NCBI RefSeq assembly: GCF_021731785.1
Contig: NZ_JAKFWS010000041.1
Span: forward strand, 96,689 to 160,688
Direction: 5' to 3'
Length of the DNA: 64,000 bases
Source of the DNA: Methylocystis sp.
GTDB taxonomy: Bacteria > Pseudomonadota > Alphaproteobacteria > Rhizobiales > Beijerinckiaceae
Shown here: piece by piece, positions 7,058 to 16,003 of the stretch
Position numbering within the stretch: the stretch's first letter is position 1
How the letters are laid out: every line of letters begins with the position of its first letter
The notes under the pieces: model-generated
What the model was told of the DNA's origin: nothing
The model's database searches: none
The model's input: the letters and a program-made list of their open reading frames with translations, nothing else
Made by a program: the position numbers and the translations under genes

Positions 7058-8848
7058 TCAGAACTTCTTGACTTCGACGCGGAGCTTTTGCAGCGCATAG
7101 CCGATTTGGCGCGGAGTCAGTCCGAGCAGCCGCGCCGCCTTCGCCTTCACCCAGCCGGCGCGCTCCATCGCGTCGATGAGACGGTCGCGGTCCGAACGCG
7201 CGTCCCGCTCGGCGGCGACGTAATTTTGGGGGAGGGGAGAGGCGTCGTCGGCCTGAGAGTCGGCGTCGACGCGCTCGCTCGCCGTGGGGAACGCCGGCGA
7301 AGCCAGGCGGTCGCGCGGAGGTGCCAAGGCGGCGACGGCCCCTGCAGGCGCCGAACGTTCCAGCGAGCCGCTCCAGAGCACTGAGGAGAGACAGCCGTCG
7401 TTGCGACAGGAGAAGTCCCTGTCGGTAATGACGCTGCCTTGCGCGAGGGTCGCCGTGCGGAACACGCAGTTTTCCAGCTCTCTGATGTTGCCGGGAAAGG
7501 CGCAGGCGTTGAGCACTTGCAAGGCCGAGTCGGAAAAGCTCAGCCGCCCGCCTTGCTCCGCGTTGAAGCGGCGCAGGAATTCATTGGCGAGAGGCTCCAT
7601 ATCGCCCTTGCGGTCGCGCAGCGGCGGTAGGAAGATCGGCACGACGCTGATGCGGTAGTACAGATCGGCGCGAAATTCGTTGCGCTTGACCGCTTCTTCG
7701 AGATTTTTATTCGTCGCGCAGACGAGACGGACGTCCACCTTCAAGGTGCGCGCGCCGCCCACGCGTTCGAATTCGCCCTCCTGCAAAACGCGCAACAGCT
7801 TGGCCTGGAAGGCCGGCGTGATCTCGCCGATCTCGTCGAGAAACAAGGTGCCGCCGTCCGCCAGTTCGAAACGGCCTTTGCGCATGTTGACTGCGCCGGT
7901 GAAGGCTCCGCGCTCATGGCCGAAGAGCTCCGACTCGAGCACGCTTTCGGGGAGAGCCGCGCAATTGAGCTTGACGAAGGGTTTTGACCGGCGCGGCGAG
8001 AGATTGTGTATCGCCGCGGCGAACAGTTCTTTGCCCGTGCCCGACTCGCCGCGCAGGAGAACCGTCGACTTGGCCTTGGCGACAACGCGGATTTTCTCGA
8101 TCACTGCGCGCAACGCCGGGCTGCTGCCGACCACGCCTTTGACGCCGTTGATCTTGGTTTCGGCGTGCGGCAGGCGGTCGCCTTTTTCGAGCCAGGCCTT
8201 TTCCTGCATTAAGCGTTCGCGGTCGCGCGCGATAAGCTTGTGCAGCCGCAAGGTCTGGCCGACGAGATTGGCGATCATCGTCAGGAAGCGCACGTCATGA
8301 TCGAACAGAGTAATCGAACGCTCGTCGTAGACGCGATCCACCGTCAGCGTGCCGACGACGGCGTCGCCGTCCTTGATCGGCACGCCGATCAGCGAGAAGG
8401 TTCTTCCGTCGCTCGGTCCCCATTCGGAAAGGTCGGAGCCTTCAAAGAGCGGCGAAGTTGCGACATTTTCGACGACGAGCGGCATTTTCGTCGCGACGAT
8501 TTGCCCGACGGCGCGTTCGGGAAGTCGCTCGAAGAAACGCTTGGCGGAGTCTTCGCTCCAACCGGATCCGACCACAACCTCCGGCTCGCCCGACGCATCG
8601 AGCAACGCGATCAAGCCATGGCGCATGTCAAGAAAACTCGACAGTAGCGCCAGCACGCCGGCCAGCGTGCTTTCCAGACGGTTTGGCGACGCCAGGAGCT
8701 TCGAGATTTCGTAAATGCCGACGAGAGCGGTGTTTCTCACGTCGAATTCGCGCGCCTTCGGCGCGCTCGCGCCGCCTGCCAGCTGCAAACCCATACGTTC
8801 GTGCCTCACGACATGCGTGGGTGTTCTCGAATTATTCGACGCAAACAT
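7058..8848 (-). CDS. nifA: NifA, sigma-54-dependent activator of nitrogen fixation genes
   Basis: A 596-residue activator: N-terminal GAF domain (about 45-190), central AAA+ domain with Walker A 'GESGTGKE', the GAFTGA loop that contacts sigma-54, and Walker B 'GGTLFLDEIGEI', then a Fis-type HTH ('AKAARLLGLTPRQIGYAL'). Between AAA+ and HTH lie the conserved cysteines of the oxygen-sensitive rhizobial class, 'NACAFPGNIRELENC' and the linker C-x4-C ('CRNDGC'). I start at ATG 8848, which has GGAAGGAG nine bases upstream, rather than the track start at 8881. The redox cysteines imply direct inactivation by oxygen. No structural nif genes are in the window. Confidence 0.93.
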   Translation of the reverse strand: MFASNNSRTPTHVVRHERMGLQLAGGASAPKAREFDVRNTALVGIYEISKLLASPNRLESTLAGVLALLSSFLDMRHGLIALLDASGEPEVVVGSGWSEDSAKRFFERLPERAVGQIVATKMPLVVENVATSPLFEGSDLSEWGPSDGRTFSLIGVPIKDGDAVVGTLTVDRVYDERSITLFDHDVRFLTMIANLVGQTLRLHKLIARDRERLMQEKAWLEKGDRLPHAETKINGVKGVVGSSPALRAVIEKIRVVAKAKSTVLLRGESGTGKELFAAAIHNLSPRRSKPFVKLNCAALPESVLESELFGHERGAFTGAVNMRKGRFELADGGTLFLDEIGEITPAFQAKLLRVLQEGEFERVGGARTLKVDVRLVCATNKNLEEAVKRNEFRADLYYRISVVPIFLPPLRDRKGDMEPLANEFLRRFNAEQGGRLSFSDSALQVLNACAFPGNIRELENCVFRTATLAQGSVITDRDFSCRNDGCLSSVLWSGSLERSAPAGAVAALAPPRDRLASPAFPTASERVDADSQADDASPLPQNYVAAERDARSDRDRLIDAMERAGWVKAKAARLLGLTPRQIGYALQKLRVEVKKF

Positions 8849-9187
8849 CGTGCCATACTCCTTCCAGCCGTTGCCGCGCAAAATAAGGAACTGCGACGGC
8901 AGCCAGCCGGCGACGGCTTGCGCTCTTTGCTGAAATCTTGCGCCTTTTGCCGACTCTTCCGGCGCCGTCGAGACGCCTGCCGCCGAGGTTTCCGACGCGC
9001 TGGACCGCTGAGGGTCGTTTACCTGTAATATGCGTCGCGCGTCGCCGATGATAGTGATGAAATTGCGCAGTCACATTTCATCGAAGGAAGGCTGGAACAG
9101 CAGTCCATCATTGCGTCGCCGCTCGATAGACGTTAAGCGCCGTCGAGAATAGGCGATAACTGATTCTACTTCTTAGGAGCCGATGCG
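8849..9187. other. Divergent intergenic region between nifA and mop
   Basis: About 340 bases that must hold the promoters of nifA (minus) and mop (plus). I searched by eye for sigma-54 -24/-12 elements (GG-N10-GC), a NifA upstream site (TGT-N10-ACA) and an Fnr box and found no convincing match. The small plus-strand ORFs listed here overlap nifA and have no family features. Confidence 0.4.
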
Positions 9188-9394
9188 ATGAAGATTTCCG
9201 CACGCAATTCCCTGCCCGGCACGGTTAAGCACATCCAGAAGGGCGCGACCACGGCGCATGTGACGATAGACGTCAACGGCTTGACGGTCACAGCGTCAAT
9301 CACCAATGAGTCCGTCGATGAACTTGGGCTTCGCGAAGGTTCGAAAGTCCAAGCTGTCATCAAGTCGTCGGACGTGATGATCGCGGTCGACTAG
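9188..9394 (+). CDS. mop: Molbindin (Mop family, single TOBE domain)
   Basis: A 68-residue protein that is one complete TOBE/Mop domain: 'MKISARNSLPGTVKHIQKGATTAHVTID' then 'LTVTASITNESVDELGLREGSKVQAVIKSSDVMIAV'. Such proteins assemble as hexamers that bind molybdate and serve as an intracellular store or buffer. The SRNxLxGxV opening and the S-V-xxLxLxxGxxVxAxIK pattern are diagnostic. The place next to nifA suggests molybdate supply for nitrogenase, which is inferred. A ribosome-binding site (TTAGGAGCCG) precedes the ATG. Confidence 0.92.
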   Translation: MKISARNSLPGTVKHIQKGATTAHVTIDVNGLTVTASITNESVDELGLREGSKVQAVIKSSDVMIAVD

Positions 9395-9415
9395 CGCAGA
9401 GTGTGACGAAGCCCA

Positions 9416-9841
9416 TTAGGCGGGAACGCGCGACGGCTTGCCGTCGGCGCCGGTGAAGGGAAATAGCCCGGCCTGAAAACATTGGGTCATGTGCGCGGCT
9501 CTGGCGATCGCCTGTTCGGCCTGGGTCTCGGGCAACGCCTCCGCAGCGGTCTCGCTAAAGAGTTCGAGCCAGCGCGTAAAATGCACGGGCTCGATCGGTA
9601 GATTGATGTGCGCGGCGAAGGGGTGGCCCTGGTAACGCTCAGTGTTGAGCAGGGCTTTGGACCAGAAATTCGCCACGATCGCCATGTGCCCGTCGAGATC
9701 GTCTATCGCCGCAAAGACTGGGCCTAACAGCGGGTCTTTGGCGCCGCTGGCGTAGAAGCGGCGCACGCAGTCATCAATCGCGGCCTCCAATTTTTCGCGT
9801 TCGGCGGCGTCCTCGATCGGCGGAATGACGGCGGGCTCCAT
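9416..9841 (-). CDS. Group III truncated haemoglobin
   Basis: A 141-residue globin of the truncated group III (TrHbP) family. Diagnostic features are the FY near the start ('CVRRFYASGAKDPLLGPVF'), the F-helix region 'FWSKALLNTERYQGHPFAAH' and the proximal-His segment 'EPVHFTRWLELFSETAAE'. These small haem proteins bind O2, NO or peroxide; in nitrogen fixers and methylotrophs they may protect oxygen-sensitive processes. Here it is convergent with mop and close to nifA, so a link to oxygen or NO handling during nitrogen fixation is plausible but unproven. A GGGAGAA ribosome-binding site supports the start. Confidence 0.88.
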   Translation of the reverse strand: MEPAVIPPIEDAAEREKLEAAIDDCVRRFYASGAKDPLLGPVFAAIDDLDGHMAIVANFWSKALLNTERYQGHPFAAHINLPIEPVHFTRWLELFSETAAEALPETQAEQAIARAAHMTQCFQAGLFPFTGADGKPSRVPA

Positions 9842-9938
9842 AGCGTTCTCCCTGCAATGATTAGCGTTTGCGCCGACGCTCGCGCGACTCGCGAAAAAGC
9901 GGATGCCGGTTTCCTGCGCAAAGCGCGCTTCAAGCCGT

Positions 9939-9994
9939 GAGATTGATCAATTGATCTACAATCGGGCGATTCCGCCCAAATGCAGCGTGATCTA
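9939..9994. repeat. 56-bp dispersed palindromic repeat, copy 1
   Basis: This 56-base element aligns without gaps to 52639-52694 at roughly 45 of 56 positions by my reading. The shared core is CGCCCAAATGCAGCG with a GGGCGA...CGCCC hairpin and GAGAT/GATCT ends. It contains the stop codon of the adjacent receiver gene. In both copies the element borders the 3' end of a minus-strand gene, as REP-type elements often do. Confidence 0.75.
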
Positions 9995-10429
9995 GCGGAC
10001 GTTCAAGACGCTCAACGGATTCGTGTCGCTCTTTTTTTTCGCGCTCAGCAGCGCATCGACTTTGTCGCGCACGAGTTCAATCCGCAACGGCTTCGCCAAG
10101 ACGCCGTGCACGCCGGCAGCGACGCATTCCCGGTCGAAACCGCTCGAAATCTGATCGATGATGACCAGGATTTTGGCGTCGGGGATGCGCGCCAAATATT
10201 CTTGGATGAGATCCAGGCCGTTGGCCCGTATCACGTCTTCGGCGAGCACCAGCAGGTCGGGCTTCATGCGCTCCGCCTTTGCGAGCGCGCCGGTCGCGCT
10301 CTCCAGCTCATGCGTTTCGTACTCGTCATGGAGTGCGAACTGAATCGCGGCGCGAAAGATTTCACTGTCGTCGACGACGAAGATTCGCCGGCCTTCGACG
10401 ACTTTCGTCATCTCTGCGCCGATCTGCAT
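9992..10429 (-). CDS. Stand-alone receiver-domain protein lacking the phospho-acceptor Asp
   Basis: A 145-residue CheY-like protein if started at ATG 10429 (ATG 10411 is an alternative; the 235-residue track version has a non-family N terminus). The acidic pair ('IFVVDDSE') and the conserved Lys ('GVLAKPLR') are present, but the position of the phosphorylated Asp reads 'PDLLVLAEDVIRANG', with Ala where Asp is expected. It is thus probably a pseudo-receiver that works without phosphorylation, or uses the shifted Glu/Asp. No output domain is attached. Neighbours are a globin and a TonB-dependent receptor, with no obvious partner kinase. Confidence 0.78.
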   Translation of the reverse strand: MQIGAEMTKVVEGRRIFVVDDSEIFRAAIQFALHDEYETHELESATGALAKAERMKPDLLVLAEDVIRANGLDLIQEYLARIPDAKILVIIDQISSGFDRECVAAGVHGVLAKPLRIELVRDKVDALLSAKKKSDTNPLSVLNVR

Positions 10430-10852
10430 GGCGGCCTCGCTTGACGGTTGACTGTCTGCGTCACTGTGCAAGCCGCGTGCCGCGGCCCTAGGGGCGCGCC
10501 GCGACGAGGGGGCGCGGCGGGCCTGCCGTAATGTTCCAAACACGACTGTAAGCTTTGACACATGTCGTGAGCCGGAAAGCGGCGGTTCCACCTTCGCCGG
10601 CGCAATCAATAATTTGATATAGCTCGACGACAAAGATTTGTGCAGTTTGGAATTAAAACGCTTCCAAACTATCTGTGGCGGAAAGGCAACAATCGTCAAG
10701 AAAATTACTTTATGTGTCTCAATCTATACAGATTAAAACGCTTCCAGTCAGCGGTATATTCGATTGACCGTGCTCAGCGCCAAATTTAGCTTCAGTCAAA
10801 CTTCGCCGCAAAGCGGATGAAGAAAACGCACAACCCTCCCTGGCGGTTCCCA
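10430..10852. other. Divergent control region between the receiver gene and the iron-uptake operon
   Basis: About 420 bases without a gene. Two exact copies of ATTAAAACGCTTCCA lie at 10652-10666 and 10732-10746, exactly 80 bases apart. No clear Fur/Irr ICE motif or RirA iron-rhodo box was seen. Confidence 0.5.
10652..10746. promoter_or_regulatory. Direct repeat pair ATTAAAACGCTTCCA, possible operator
   Basis: Two identical 15-base sequences are spaced 80 bases start to start, upstream of the TonB-dependent receptor and of the divergent receiver gene. The spacing is close to a whole number of helical turns at 10 to 10.5 bp per turn. A regulator-binding role is inferred; I do not recognise the motif. 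Confidence 0.4.
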
Positions 10853-13378
10853 ATGAGCGACGTGAAATCTCCAATTTCTCTACGAATGTTGACCCAGTCG
10901 CTCCCACGGGCGCGAGCGGGAGACCTGACGTCGGTAAAGGCGTTGAGCGTCGCCGCGGCGCTGGCTTCCAGCGTGAGCGCTTCTGCTCTCGCGCAATCCG
11001 CTTCGACCGCTCTCCCGCCAGTGAAAGTCGACGCGCCGCGGGAGAAGCCGCGCGCGATGGCGCCGGCGAAACCCAAGCCCATCGCCGTCGCTCAGCCGCA
11101 TCCGGCGCATCATCCGGCCGTCAATCCTCAGGCTGCGGGTCAACGCCGCGGCGCGCCAGGCGCTTCGAGCGCGGCTGGCCAAGGCGCGGGGAGCGGAGGC
11201 CTTCCGATCCTTGCCACGGCGCCGAACGCCAATCCTTACGCAGATCCCGCCGCGCCGTATAAGGTCGACCGTCTGTCTTCGACGAAGTTCACCGAGCCCG
11301 TGCTGAACACGCCGCGCACGATTACGGTGCTGACCAAGGAAGTGCTCGACGACAAGAACGCATTTACCTTGCGCGAAATCGGCCGCAGCACGGCGGGCGT
11401 GACGCTGGGCACGGGCGAAGGCGGCAACGCCTTCGGCGACCGTTTTTTCATTCGCGGTTTCGACGTGCGCAACGACATTTTCGTCGACGGCATTCGCGAC
11501 CCAGGCGTCAGCATTCGCGAGAACTTCTATACCGAGCAGGTGGAGATTCTACGCGGCCCGGGATCGACATTCGCCGGACGCGGCACCGCCGGTGGCGCGA
11601 TCAACATCGTCACGAAACAGGCGACCGATCGCGATTTCGTCAATCTCACAGGCATCGGCGGCTTTTCCGACCACATGCGACGGATCACGCTCGATGTGAA
11701 CAAGGCGATCACCCCGATCCTGGCGGTGCGCGTCAACGCTCTCTATCATGACTCGAATGTTGCGGGACGCAGCTTCATCACCGATTATCGCGACGGCGTC
11801 GCCGGCTCGGTGGTGTTCAAGCCCCTCCCGGATTTGACCCTCACCGGCGAATATACACATGTCTATCAGAACGGCTTTCCGGATTTTGGCGTGCCGTACA
11901 ATCGAATCTGGAATCGACCGTTCCCGGAAGGGGTCATTCCCCGCTACAATTGGTATGGTTTCGTCAATCGCGACTTCCAGGTTGCGATGCAGAATTTCGG
12001 CACCTTCACGGCGCATTATCGTTACAATGACAACCTCGTCTTCGACAACCGGTTTCGACAGAGCCGTTCGGTCCTGGACTATATCGGCTCGTTGACGCAA
12101 AGCGCCAACCTCTTTGCCGGCACCGTGAATATCGGCGCGCAAAGCCGCTATCAGGTGGTGAACACGCTCGACAACCAGACCGAGGCGACGCTCAAAGTCG
12201 AAACGGGACCGGTTAAGCATGCGCTGGTCGCCGGTGTCGAATTCGCCCGTGAAGGCGTGACGCGCACCAATTACCAGGGACTGGTGTCGGAGTTGAACGG
12301 CACGCCTTCCGTCGGCAACGCCATTACCTGCAACCTCTATCTGCCATGCACCTATCGGCCGTTCCTGAACACGCCCTATCGCAATCCCAATCCGACGCGA
12401 ATCGCCGTCGACACGAAATCCGGCTATCTGATCGAGACCGCGAATTATCAGGATGTGGTCCTCGTGAACGGCGGCGCGCGCTTTGACGATTACAACATCA
12501 CGAGCCGCACGGAGACGCTGTCGACTTTCGCTCAGAACCATTCCGGTCTATTCAACTGGAACGCCGGCGTCGTCTTCAAGCCGCTGCCCAACGTCAGCGC
12601 CTACGCCGCTTACGCCACCTCGGCGAACCCCGTCGGCGCCGAGCTTGACGGCGGCGCGGCGAATTACGGCGGCCTGAACACGGCGGCGCAAATCTTTCCG
12701 CCCCAACTCAACAAGGCGGCGGAGGTCGGTCTGAAATGGGAGCTGTTCGACAGGCACCTGCTTGCGACCGCCGCCTTCTTCAAGACGGATGTGAGCGGCG
12801 CCCGAGAAGTGAACTCCGGCGTCACCACCGGCAACGCGTCCTATTACGTCCAGGGCGTCGACCTTGAGGTTGCGGGCAATGTCACCGAAAAGTGGATGGT
12901 CCTCGGCGGCCTCGTGCTGATGGACTCGCGGGTGACCAGCTCCTATGCGCGAACGAATATTGGACTGCAACTCGCCAATATCGCGCATGAGTCCTTCAGC
13001 CTGCTGTCGAAGTATAAATTTGGCGACCTTATTGGCCTCGCCCCGGATGCGCTCGAATTCGGCGGCCAGGCGATCTATCGCTCAAAGATCTACGGCGGCA
13101 ACAATATCGTGGCCAATGGCGCCCCGGTAATCAACGCATACGGCTGGCCCGCGCCGACCGCCGCCAATCCCTTCCTGAACGTGCCGACGGTTTTGCCTTC
13201 ATACTGGCGCTTCGATCTTTTTGCGGAGGCCAAGATCGGCCCTAACATCACCATGAAATTCTCGGTCAACAATCTGTTCGACCGCACGATCTACGACGCC
13301 TTCTACCAGACGGCGACGCCCTTCGTGCAGATGTCGCCCGGCCGCGCCGTCTATCTTGAAACGCGCGTCCTGTTCTAG
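10853..13378 (+). CDS. TonB-dependent siderophore receptor
   Basis: An outer-membrane receptor of 841 residues from ATG 10853 (853 from the track start at 10817; neither has a strong ribosome-binding site). After a long signal region ('SVAAALASSVSASALA') comes a TonB-box-like 'LPPVKVDAP', a plug domain with 'TPRTITVLTKEVLDD', 'FFIRGFDVRNDIFVDG' and 'ILRGPGSTFAGRGTAGGAINIVTK', then a 22-strand-type barrel ending in Phe ('AVYLETRVLF'). The type resembles Fiu/PiuA catecholate receptors. The PKHD hydroxylase genes and exbB-exbD-tonB follow directly, so receptor and energy transducer are co-transcribed. Confidence 0.92.
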   Translation: MSDVKSPISLRMLTQSLPRARAGDLTSVKALSVAAALASSVSASALAQSASTALPPVKVDAPREKPRAMAPAKPKPIAVAQPHPAHHPAVNPQAAGQRRGAPGASSAAGQGAGSGGLPILATAPNANPYADPAAPYKVDRLSSTKFTEPVLNTPRTITVLTKEVLDDKNAFTLREIGRSTAGVTLGTGEGGNAFGDRFFIRGFDVRNDIFVDGIRDPGVSIRENFYTEQVEILRGPGSTFAGRGTAGGAINIVTKQATDRDFVNLTGIGGFSDHMRRITLDVNKAITPILAVRVNALYHDSNVAGRSFITDYRDGVAGSVVFKPLPDLTLTGEYTHVYQNGFPDFGVPYNRIWNRPFPEGVIPRYNWYGFVNRDFQVAMQNFGTFTAHYRYNDNLVFDNRFRQSRSVLDYIGSLTQSANLFAGTVNIGAQSRYQVVNTLDNQTEATLKVETGPVKHALVAGVEFAREGVTRTNYQGLVSELNGTPSVGNAITCNLYLPCTYRPFLNTPYRNPNPTRIAVDTKSGYLIETANYQDVVLVNGGARFDDYNITSRTETLSTFAQNHSGLFNWNAGVVFKPLPNVSAYAAYATSANPVGAELDGGAANYGGLNTAAQIFPPQLNKAAEVGLKWELFDRHLLATAAFFKTDVSGAREVNSGVTTGNASYYVQGVDLEVAGNVTEKWMVLGGLVLMDSRVTSSYARTNIGLQLANIAHESFSLLSKYKFGDLIGLAPDALEFGGQAIYRSKIYGGNNIVANGAPVINAYGWPAPTAANPFLNVPTVLPSYWRFDLFAEAKIGPNITMKFSVNNLFDRTIYDAFYQTATPFVQMSPGRAVYLETRVLF

Positions 13379-13389
13379 GAGTCGCACCG

Positions 13390-14073
13390 ATGCTTGCTCA
13401 CATACAGGCCGCGCTCGAGCGAAAGGAGATCGAGCTTATCCGCGAGGCGATGGCGCAGGCGCCGTGGGAGGACGGCGCATCTACGGCCGGAGCGAACGCT
13501 GGCGAGGCGAAGCGCAATCAGCAACTCCCGCCAGACTCTGAAATCTCGCGCGCGCTCGGCAAGCGGCTGCTCTCGTCGCTGCTCGCCAATCCCGCCTTTG
13601 TTTCGACGGCTGTCCCGCTGCACATATATCCGCCGTTGTTCAACCGCTACGGAGTCGGCGATCATTTCGATCCGCACGTCGACAATGCGATCCGCGGCGA
13701 CGCCATGACCGGTGCGCGTATCCGCGTCGATCTCGCCGCGACTGTGCTTCTTTCCGACCCCGACGAATATGAAGGCGGCGAACTGATCGTCGAAGACATC
13801 TATGGATCAAGGCGCTTCAAGCCGCCGGCGGGCGATCTCATTCTTTATTCGGCCGGCAGCCTTCACATGGTGACGCCCGTGACGAGCGGCCTACGTCTCG
13901 CCTCATTCTTGTGGCTGCAAAGCATAATCCGCGCTGACGAGGCGCGCAGCCTCGTTTGCGATCTGGACGAATCGATACAGGAGCTCGCGCCGCGCGTGGG
14001 CGCAGATGATCCGGATCTGCGCAAGCTTGTGACTGTCTACCACAACCTTATCCGTTATTGGGGAGAAGCGTAG
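13390..14073 (+). CDS. Fe(II)/2-oxoglutarate PKHD-type hydroxylase, copy 1 (PiuC/YbiX family)
   Basis: A 227-residue dioxygenase starting 11 bases after the receptor, with AGGAG before the ATG. The iron-binding HxD is in '[13 protein letters not shown]', the distal His in '[11 protein letters not shown]' and the 2-oxoglutarate Arg in '[12 protein letters not shown]'. The PiuC/YbiX family is regularly linked to Fiu/PiuA siderophore receptors and is thought to modify or help process the ferric-siderophore or its receptor. Its substrate is not established. A second, equally long paralogue follows, which is unusual. Confidence 0.9.
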   Translation: MLAHIQAALERKEIELIREAMAQAPWEDGASTAGANAGEAKRNQQLPPDSEISRALGKRLLSSLLANPAFVSTAVPLHIYPPLFNRYGVGDHFDPHVDNAIRGDAMTGARIRVDLAATVLLSDPDEYEGGELIVEDIYGSRRFKPPAGDLILYSAGSLHMVTPVTSGLRLASFLWLQSIIRADEARSLVCDLDESIQELAPRVGADDPDLRKLVTVYHNLIRYWGEA

Positions 14074-14078
14074 CGCTC

Positions 14079-14762
14079 ATGCTGATTTGCATACCCGAGG
14101 TTCTTTCCAAGCAGCAGGTCGCTTTTTTTCGCGCGGCGATGGACAAGGCGGCGTGGGAAGACGGCCGCGCAACGGCCGGCTCGCAGTCTTCTCTGGTGAA
14201 GAACAATCTTCAATTGCCGCAAAACGGCGAAATCGCGCGCGAGCTTGGCGAACATGTGCTCGAGGCGCTTGCACAGTCATCGATGTTCGTCTCGGCGTCG
14301 CTGCCTCACAGGATTTTCCCGCCGCTCTTCAATCGTTATGGCGTCGGTCAGAACTTCGGACTGCATGTCGACAATGCGATCCGGGGCATTCCCGGAACGC
14401 CGATTCGTATTCGCACGGATCTTTCTTGCACGCTGTTCCTCTCGGAGGCGGACGAGTATGACGGCGGCGAGCTTGTGATCGAGGATCGGGTCGGGCAGCA
14501 GGAAGTGAAACTTCCCGCGGGCGATCTCGTGCTTTATCCCTCAACGAGCCTTCATCTCGTTCGAGGAGTGACGCGCGGCGAGCGCATCGCTTCATTTTTT
14601 TGGCTGCAGAGCATGATTCGCGACAATGTGGCGCGCGCTTTGCTATTCGATCTCGACCAGGCCATTCAATCCCTGACGGCTCGGTTCGGCGCCGGCGATC
14701 CCGCCTGCGTCAAATTGTCGGGCGTCTATCACAATCTGATCCGAACATGGGCTGAAGCATGA
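14079..14762 (+). CDS. Fe(II)/2-oxoglutarate PKHD-type hydroxylase, copy 2 (PiuC/YbiX family)
   Basis: A 227-residue paralogue of the gene just upstream, aligned along its whole length ('[10 protein letters not shown]', 'HVDNAIRG', '[12 protein letters not shown]', '[13 protein letters not shown]', '[12 protein letters not shown]'). All three iron ligands and the 2-oxoglutarate Arg are kept, so it should be active. I start at ATG 14079, which has GGGAGAAG upstream, not at 14058. It overlaps exbB as ATGA. The divergence between the copies is large enough (by eye about half of residues differ) to suggest separate substrates rather than a recent duplication. Confidence 0.88.
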   Translation: MLICIPEVLSKQQVAFFRAAMDKAAWEDGRATAGSQSSLVKNNLQLPQNGEIARELGEHVLEALAQSSMFVSASLPHRIFPPLFNRYGVGQNFGLHVDNAIRGIPGTPIRIRTDLSCTLFLSEADEYDGGELVIEDRVGQQEVKLPAGDLVLYPSTSLHLVRGVTRGERIASFFWLQSMIRDNVARALLFDLDQAIQSLTARFGAGDPACVKLSGVYHNLIRTWAEA

Positions 14763-15574
14763 AACGTCTTTTACAGTATCTCGTGATCTCGATCATTGCG
14801 CTTCTCGCTGCGCAGAGCGTCTCGGCCGCACCGGGTTCGCCAGCGCTCGACGCAGCGATTGCGGCCACTAAGCCTCACGATCTTTCTGTCTGGACGATGT
14901 TCGTCAACGCCGACATCGTCGTGAAGATCGTGATGATCGGTCTTTTGTTGGCGTCCGTGGCGACGTGGACGATCCTGATCGCCAAATCCATCGAACTGAG
15001 ACGTGCGCGCGATCGCGTATTGTCGGCGATCGCTCGCCTTTCCGAGGCGCGCGGACTCGCCGAGGCGCGGCTGGCGCTTGGGGGCGGCGACCGTCTCACC
15101 CAGTCGCTTCTTTCTGAAGCGACGCGGGAAATGAAACTGTCGTCCGATATCATCGCGGCGCCCGGCGTCAAGGAGCGCATCGCGAGTTGTTACGGAGAGA
15201 TCGAACGCGCCCAGGCGCTCGCGATCAAACGGGGCACCGGACTGCTTGCCTCGGTCGGATCGACGGCGCCGTTCATCGGCCTTTTCGGCACGGTCTGGGG
15301 CATCATGAACAGCTTCATCGGCATTTCCAAAGCCCAGACGACCAATTTGGCCGTCGTCGCGCCGGGCATCGCCGAAGCGCTGCTCGCGACGGCAGTCGGT
15401 CTGTTCGCCGCCATCCCCGCCGTGCTGATCTACAATCATCTTGCGCGTCAGGCGTCCGCCTATCTTGAACTGGTCTCCAATCTTTCCGGCGAATTGCTCC
15501 GTATCGTGTCGCGCGATCTCGATCGCGCCGGACATGCCGCCGATACGACCAGCAAGATTCACGCGGCGGAGTAG
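14759..15574 (+). CDS. exbB: ExbB, proton channel subunit of the TonB system (MotA/TolQ/ExbB family)
   Basis: A 271-residue inner-membrane protein with a signal-like N-terminal helix ('[16 protein letters not shown]'), then three membrane helices: '[20 protein letters not shown]', '[21 protein letters not shown]' and '[22 protein letters not shown]'. The last two carry the family motifs ([15 protein letters not shown] and EALxATAxGLxAAIPAV). With ExbD it forms the proton-driven motor that energises TonB. It is coupled to the hydroxylase gene upstream by an ATGA overlap and to exbD by a three-base gap. Confidence 0.95.
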   Translation: MKRLLQYLVISIIALLAAQSVSAAPGSPALDAAIAATKPHDLSVWTMFVNADIVVKIVMIGLLLASVATWTILIAKSIELRRARDRVLSAIARLSEARGLAEARLALGGGDRLTQSLLSEATREMKLSSDIIAAPGVKERIASCYGEIERAQALAIKRGTGLLASVGSTAPFIGLFGTVWGIMNSFIGISKAQTTNLAVVAPGIAEALLATAVGLFAAIPAVLIYNHLARQASAYLELVSNLSGELLRIVSRDLDRAGHAADTTSKIHAAE

Positions 15575-15577
15575 GTC

Positions 15578-16003
15578 ATGGCCGTTCATCTCAAAAGCGA
15601 CCTTGAAGAAACCCACGAGATCAATGTCACGCCGTTCATCGACGTGATGCTCGTGCTGCTCATCATCTTCATGGTGGCGGCGCCGCTCGCCACAGTCGAT
15701 CTCCCCGTCGATCTGCCGGCGTCGAACGCTGCGCCTCATGAAAAGCCTGATAAGCCGGTCTATGTGACGATTCAGAGCGATCTTGCGCTCGCCCTGGGCG
15801 AGACGCCAGTCAAGCGAAAGGATCTTGTTTCGGCGCTCGACGCGCATCTCGGCGACAAAGCGAAACGCATCTTTCTGCGAGCGGACGCCAGCGTGCCCTA
15901 TGGCGAGATGATGGCGGTGTTGGAGAGTCTGCGCGCTGGCGGCTATTTGCGCGTGGCCCTCGTCGCGCTGGACGCCGGCGGCAAGGCGCCTAGCGCGCAA
16001 TGA
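15578..16003 (+). CDS. exbD: ExbD, proton channel subunit of the TonB system
   Basis: A 141-residue protein with the ExbD/TolR pattern: short cytoplasmic N terminus ('EETHEINVTPFIDVMLVLLIIFMVAAPLA'), where the Asp in 'PFIDVML' is the proton-carrying residue, and a periplasmic domain ('VYVTIQSDLALALGETPV'). It ends on the start of tonB (ATGA). It acts with ExbB and TonB to power the outer-membrane receptor encoded at the start of the operon. Confidence 0.95.
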   Translation: MAVHLKSDLEETHEINVTPFIDVMLVLLIIFMVAAPLATVDLPVDLPASNAAPHEKPDKPVYVTIQSDLALALGETPVKRKDLVSALDAHLGDKAKRIFLRADASVPYGEMMAVLESLRAGGYLRVALVALDAGGKAPSAQ

